Positions 12,959 through 14,365 of a DNA stretch of 14,365 nucleotides are shown here, piece by piece (the stretch's first letter is position 1; each line of letters opens with the position of its first letter). The notes under the pieces are model-generated. The model saw only the letters and a list, made by a program, of their open reading frames with translations. It had not been told where the DNA came from and made no database searches. This DNA comes from an uncultured Bacteroidales bacterium (GTDB lineage: Bacteria > Bacteroidota > Bacteroidia > Bacteroidales > F082): assembly GCA_946410535.1 (NCBI GenBank), contig CAMKAR010000016.1, positions 1 to 14,365 on the forward strand, written 5' to 3'. The position numbers and the translations under genes were made by a program.

Positions 12959-14365
12959 ATGTTAGAACAAGTACTGAGAGAATTGTTTATCAAGTCGTTC
13001 AAGACTTTATACGGGCAGGAACCGCCTGTCCAGCAAGTGAATTTCCAAAAGACGCGCCCCGAGTTTGAGGGCGACATGACCATCGTGGTGTTCCCCTTCG
13101 GGAAACTGGCCGGGCGTAACCCCGAGCAGTTGGCCAACGAGATGGGGGCCGAGATGATCAAGGAATCGGATATGATTGCCAAGTTCACGGTGGTGAAAGG
13201 CTTCCTTAACCTGCTGATTTCCGACAAGTTCTGGATGGATTTCTTCAAGGCGAACCACGAGGACCGCTCGTTTGGCCGCAAGCCCGTTTCGGGCAAAAAC
13301 GTGGTCATCGAGTATTCGTCGCCCAACACGAACAAACCCTTGCACCTCGGCCATATCCGCAACAACCTGCTCGGCTGGAGCGTCTCCGAAATCATGAAGG
13401 CCAACGGCAAGAACGTGGTGCGCGTCAACTTAGTCAACGACCGTGGCATCCACATCTGCAAGAGCATGTTGGCCTGGCAGAAGTGGGGCAACGGCTGCAC
13501 GCCCGAGTCGACGGGCAAGAAGGGCGACCACCTCATCGGCGACTTCTACGTGCTGTTCGACAAGAAATATAAAGAGGAGTTGAAGACCTTGCTGCCTGCC
13601 AATTTCGCTGAGTTGAGCGAGAAAGAACAGGAAGAAGCCAAGGCGAAGGCCGAAGCCGAGTCGACGCTGATGCAGGAGGCCCGCGAGATGCTGCGCAAAT
13701 GGGAAGCCAACGACCCCGAGGTGCGCCACCTGTGGGAGACGATGAACCAATGGGTGTATGACGGCTTCGACGTGACCTACAAGCGTCTGGGCGTTTCGTT
13801 CGAGAAGATTTACTACGAATCGCAGACCTATCTTTTGGGCAAGGAATTGGTGCAGGAAGGCCTCGAAAAGGGTGTCCTCTATCGCCGCGACGACAACTCC
13901 GTGTGGTGCGACCTCCGCGACGAGGGCTTGGACGAAAAACTCTTGCTCCGCCGCGACGGCACTTCGGTCTATATGACCCAAGACCTTGGCACCGCCCAAC
14001 TCCGTGTGAAGGAATACGACCCCGAAAAACTGATTTATGTCGTGGGTAACGAACAGATTTACCACTTCGACGTGCTGAAGCGCGTGTTGGTGCGCCTCGG
14101 TCGCGAGTGGGGCAACAGCATCGAGCATCTTTCCTACGGCATGGTCGAGTTGCCCAACGGCAAGATGAAGAGCCGCGAGGGCACCGTGGTCGACGCCGAC
14201 GACCTCATGGACGAGATGGTGGCCACGGCCAAGGCGGTCTCCGACGAACTGGGCAAGGCCAAAGACCTCTCGCCCGAGGAGGCCGACAAGCTTTACCATA
14301 CCATCGGCCTCGGCGCCTTGAAGTATTTCATCCTCAAGGTCGACCCGAAGAAGACCATGCTCTTC
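12959..14365 (+). CDS. argS: arginyl-tRNA synthetase, 3' end outside window
   Basis: Charges tRNA-Arg in the cytosol (class I synthetase). 469 codons are visible and the frame is open at the right edge; the full protein is about 590-600 aa, so the C-terminal anticodon-binding (DALR) domain is missing here. The N-terminal Add1-type tRNA-binding domain covers about residues 1-100, with FEGDMTIVVFPFGKLAGRNP at 36-55. IEYSSPNTNKPLHLGHIRNN (117-136) contains the HIGH signature as HLGH (129-132). VNLVNDRGIHICKSM and YMTQDLGTA follow, and the KMSKS loop appears as GKMKSREG (401-408), the variant usual in Bacteroidetes ArgS. ATG 12959 lies 20 bases after a -7 box. GC-rich, housekeeping composition; divergent from the nuclease-like gene. 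Confidence 0.97.
   Translation, partial: MLEQVLRELFIKSFKTLYGQEPPVQQVNFQKTRPEFEGDMTIVVFPFGKLAGRNPEQLANEMGAEMIKESDMIAKFTVVKGFLNLLISDKFWMDFFKANHEDRSFGRKPVSGKNVVIEYSSPNTNKPLHLGHIRNNLLGWSVSEIMKANGKNVVRVNLVNDRGIHICKSMLAWQKWGNGCTPESTGKKGDHLIGDFYVLFDKKYKEELKTLLPANFAELSEKEQEEAKAKAEAESTLMQEAREMLRKWEANDPEVRHLWETMNQWVYDGFDVTYKRLGVSFEKIYYESQTYLLGKELVQEGLEKGVLYRRDDNSVWCDLRDEGLDEKLLLRRDGTSVYMTQDLGTAQLRVKEYDPEKLIYVVGNEQIYHFDVLKRVLVRLGREWGNSIEHLSYGMVELPNGKMKSREGTVVDADDLMDEMVATAKAVSDELGKAKDLSPEEADKLYHTIGLGALKYFILKVDPKKTMLF

Noticed and set aside
13430..14299. 289-codon minus-strand open frame inside argS
   Set aside because: Lies wholly within the well-supported argS gene, and its composition is that of a complement frame.
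1..14365. CRISPR array, insertion sequence or transposase
   Set aside because: No regularly spaced repeats and no transposase-like protein were found on either strand.

Overview
The window looks like chromosomal DNA of a Bacteroidales bacterium (Prevotella/Bacteroides-like). The evidence is the number of TAnnTTTG promoter -7 boxes (TATCTTTG, TATATTTG, TACTTTTG, TATTTTTG) just upstream of genes, the short-form CstA, a PyrB amino-terminal fragment of Bacteroidales type, and a putAbiC-family gene. Nearly every gene is on the minus strand. The exceptions are argS and a candidate small RNA.

Reading in the direction of transcription (right to left), the right edge holds the start of argS on the plus strand (12959 to edge). 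Divergent from it is a stand-alone nuclease-like gene of CdiA C-terminal tRNase type (12266-12808). Between that gene and the defence genes lies a 540-base gap. It contains a candidate plus-strand small RNA with its own promoter and terminator, a minus-strand promoter that shares a perfect 20-base repeat with the promoter of the nuclease gene, and a large nested inverted repeat that would sit in the 5' leader of the next operon.

The centre is a two-gene ATP-dependent restriction-modification-like module. A 1102-aa protein with PLD-type and SNF2 helicase domains (8418-11726) is followed 11 bases later by a 979-aa Eco57I/PglX-like adenine methyltransferase (5467-8406). The methyltransferase gene is a mosaic. 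Its first two thirds are GC-rich like the housekeeping genes, while the last third (NPPY motif and target-recognition region) is AT-rich. A REP-like palindrome of 30 bases lies in frame inside it.

The AT-rich block continues into a compact three-gene operon (5272 to 2846) with its own promoter. It encodes a 392-aa protein with a HEPN-like RN...KHRG motif, a 118-aa unknown, and a 285-aa membrane/coiled-coil protein of the putAbiC (phage abortive infection) family. This is a plausible uncharacterised anti-phage cassette.

The left part is a rearranged junction. A pyrBI-style regulatory leader (44-codon ORF overlapping an intrinsic terminator) precedes only the first 39 codons of pyrB. The fragment ends five bases before an intact cstA, and after cstA comes a 37-codon tail of another gene (possibly a GH51-type glycosidase). 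The left edge holds an amino-acid ABC transporter permease that runs out of the window. As drawn, cstA would be transcribed from the pyrB promoter and attenuator.
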